Source: JACVRM01 sp046262315 (GTDB lineage Bacteria > Actinomycetota > Thermoleophilia > Gaiellales > Gaiellaceae). Taken from it: DNA of 12,651 bases. The position numbers and the translations under genes were made by a program. The notes under the pieces are model-generated. The model worked only from the letters and a program-made list of their open reading frames with translations. It did no database searches and was not told where the DNA came from. Each line of letters opens with the position of its first letter. The first letter of the stretch is position 1. Of the stretch, positions 11,486 through 12,651 are shown piece by piece. The DNA is taken from NCBI GenBank assembly GCA_046262315.1, contig JBHEMZ010000106.1:1-12651 (forward strand). Direction: 5' to 3'.

Positions 11486-12651
11486 TCACGAGCAGTCGAG
11501 CGTGACCTCCGCGACCCGCCCACCGCGCCACGAGGGGCTGCGGAAATCGGGGATCGACATCTGGTCTGCGGAGGCGGCGTCTCCCGCGATTCGAGTCGGG
11601 CAGCTGCCGTCTGCCCGCATCAGCATGAGCTGTGTCGAGAACCGGTTCGGGCCCGCTCGCGCATACGCGATCAGCCGTCCGTCCGGCGACCATGCGTGCG
11701 CCTGCTCGTCGAGTCCCTCCGTCTCGGTAAGGCGCTGCTGGTGATCACCGTCGGCTTCCATCACGTAGAGCTCGTTCGCGAAGTCCTCCTCATCCGAGCC
11801 CGTCTGGTGGAGGCCGTGCTCGTCCCGATCCGAGACGAACAGGATGCGCTTGCCGTCGGGCGAGAAGAACCCGCCCCGGGCGCGGTCGGCGAGCCGCTTC
11901 AGGTCTTCCCCGTCGGGGGCGACGGTGTAGACCGCGCAGCTGTTCGGCGTGCGGCCACCGGGGCCCGGAGGCGTCCAGCGGCAGCGTGTGAAGACGATGC
12001 GCTCGCCGTCCGGAGACCACCCGCCCGGAAAGTCGAGCTGTCCGTCCCGCACCTCGAGCAGGCGCCGGGCACGGTTGCCGTCGGCGTCCATCAGCCAGAG
12101 ACCGCTCGTGGGCGGGAAGCGATCCTGATGCTCACGGCGCGCGAAAAGGATCGTCGCGCCATCGGGCGACGGCACGGCCCCGCCTGCGTCGTGCGTAGCG
12201 GTGAGACGCTCACGGCCGCTCCCGTCGGGCGTGATCGAGAAGATGTCGGACTCGTAGTAGGAGAACGTGCCCTCCTCGCCGACTCGGCCGTCCTCCCGCT
12301 CGGCCGTTACGCCCGTGAACAGGATGCGGTCACCCGCGGGAACCCACACGGGCGCGTCCACCCGCACGAGCGCGCCGTCGTTAGTCGGCGCCTCGACCAC
12401 GGCGCGGATGCCCGAGCCGTCGGGGGCCAGCGTGACGATTGCGAGACGCGGCGGATTCCCGGCCACCAGGCGGGTGGCGGCCAGGAGCGACGCCCGGGCC
12501 GGCTCGGCGAACCCGAGCTCGATCGTGTAGTACGCCTGCGGGTTCGTGAAGCTGACGGAGTCGGGGTTGACGTTCGACTCCGGCTCCCACTGGCGGAGCT
12601 GCTCGGCGTCGGTGCTCGTTTGACAGCCCGATGCTCCGCAGACCTTCAGGC
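11486..12651 (-). CDS. TolB/PD40-type beta-propeller protein (N-terminus off window)
   Basis: The frame is open from the right edge to TGA 11488-11486, giving 387 visible residues; the start codon is not in the window. The C-terminal ~320 residues are PD40/TolB-like propeller repeats, each with the '(S/P)PDG..I.F.R' core: PSPDGATILFARRE, WSPDGERIVFTRC, FSPDGKRILFVSDRD and WSPDGRLIAYARAG, joined by 'DADGN..RRLL'-type strands. Such propellers usually sit outside the membrane and bind protein or sugar partners; no enzymatic domain is visible. The first visible residues are of another kind: LKVCGASGCQTSTDAEQ, with a CGASGC pair, followed by FTNPQAYYTIELGF. That region may be part of an N-terminal extracytoplasmic domain, perhaps disulphide-bonded. 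No membrane segment or signal peptide lies in the visible part. The cyclase-ATPase gene follows after 54 bases. An internal GTG at 12466 is unlikely to be the start because the homology-like, low-stop frame continues upstream. Confidence 0.8.
   Translation of the reverse strand, partial: LKVCGASGCQTSTDAEQLRQWEPESNVNPDSVSFTNPQAYYTIELGFAEPARASLLAATRLVAGNPPRLAIVTLAPDGSGIRAVVEAPTNDGALVRVDAPVWVPAGDRILFTGVTAEREDGRVGEEGTFSYYESDIFSITPDGSGRERLTATHDAGGAVPSPDGATILFARREHQDRFPPTSGLWLMDADGNRARRLLEVRDGQLDFPGGWSPDGERIVFTRCRWTPPGPGGRTPNSCAVYTVAPDGEDLKRLADRARGGFFSPDGKRILFVSDRDEHGLHQTGSDEEDFANELYVMEADGDHQQRLTETEGLDEQAHAWSPDGRLIAYARAGPNRFSTQLMLMRADGSCPTRIAGDAASADQMSIPDFRSPSWRGGRVAEVTLDCS

Overview
This is a GC-rich window (most coding lines near 70% G+C by eye) from a high-GC, probably actinobacterial genome. 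The set of protein variants suggests the class Thermoleophilia (Gaiellales/Solirubrobacterales-like), but that placement is inference: a Cys-type CcmE, a CcmI without TPRs, a cyclase-ATPase-TPR regulator and an archaeal-like endonuclease IV. There is no rRNA, tRNA or CRISPR array. Genes are tightly packed on both strands, and long overlapping open frames are mostly shadows caused by the high G+C.

Left edge (1-660): a short C-terminal tail, probably of a transposase, is followed by the decayed 3' half of a SAM-dependent methyltransferase gene. That gene needs two frame changes to be read. The arrangement suggests an insertion element that landed in, or rearranged, the methyltransferase gene. 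A two-tier hairpin separates it from the next gene.

Minus-strand block (662-5257): read from right to left, this holds a small unknown protein, then ccmE, ccmF and ccmI (System I cytochrome c maturation: haem chaperone, haem lyase, accessory protein), then a secreted coiled-coil M23 peptidase. ccmF and ccmI overlap by ATGA. CcmE has Cys where classical CcmE has the haem-binding His.

Plus-strand block (5362-8147): a secreted ScyD/ScyE-type beta-propeller, a strong terminator, an endonuclease IV-like TIM barrel, and a nucleotidyltransferase-fold protein resembling aminoglycoside nucleotidyltransferases. G+C falls from the nucleotidyltransferase gene into a 329-base gene-free gap, which carries a striking 34-base hairpin and a repeated ACACTTTT motif.

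Right, minus strand (8477-12651): a 984-986 residue protein made of a class III cyclase domain, a STAND/AAA-type ATPase and TPR-like repeats, preceded by a TolB/PD40-type propeller protein whose N-terminus runs off the window.

A pattern across the window is a TANNNT box 6-7 bases upstream of the start codon of four genes without a Shine-Dalgarno sequence. This suggests leaderless transcription and resolves several start codons. I found no clear new multi-gene defence or mobile system. The points most worth following up are the Cys-type CcmE with a retained CcmI, the divergent purine-pocket position in the cyclase, the altered metal-ligand region in the endonuclease IV homologue, and the hairpin element at 8343-8410.
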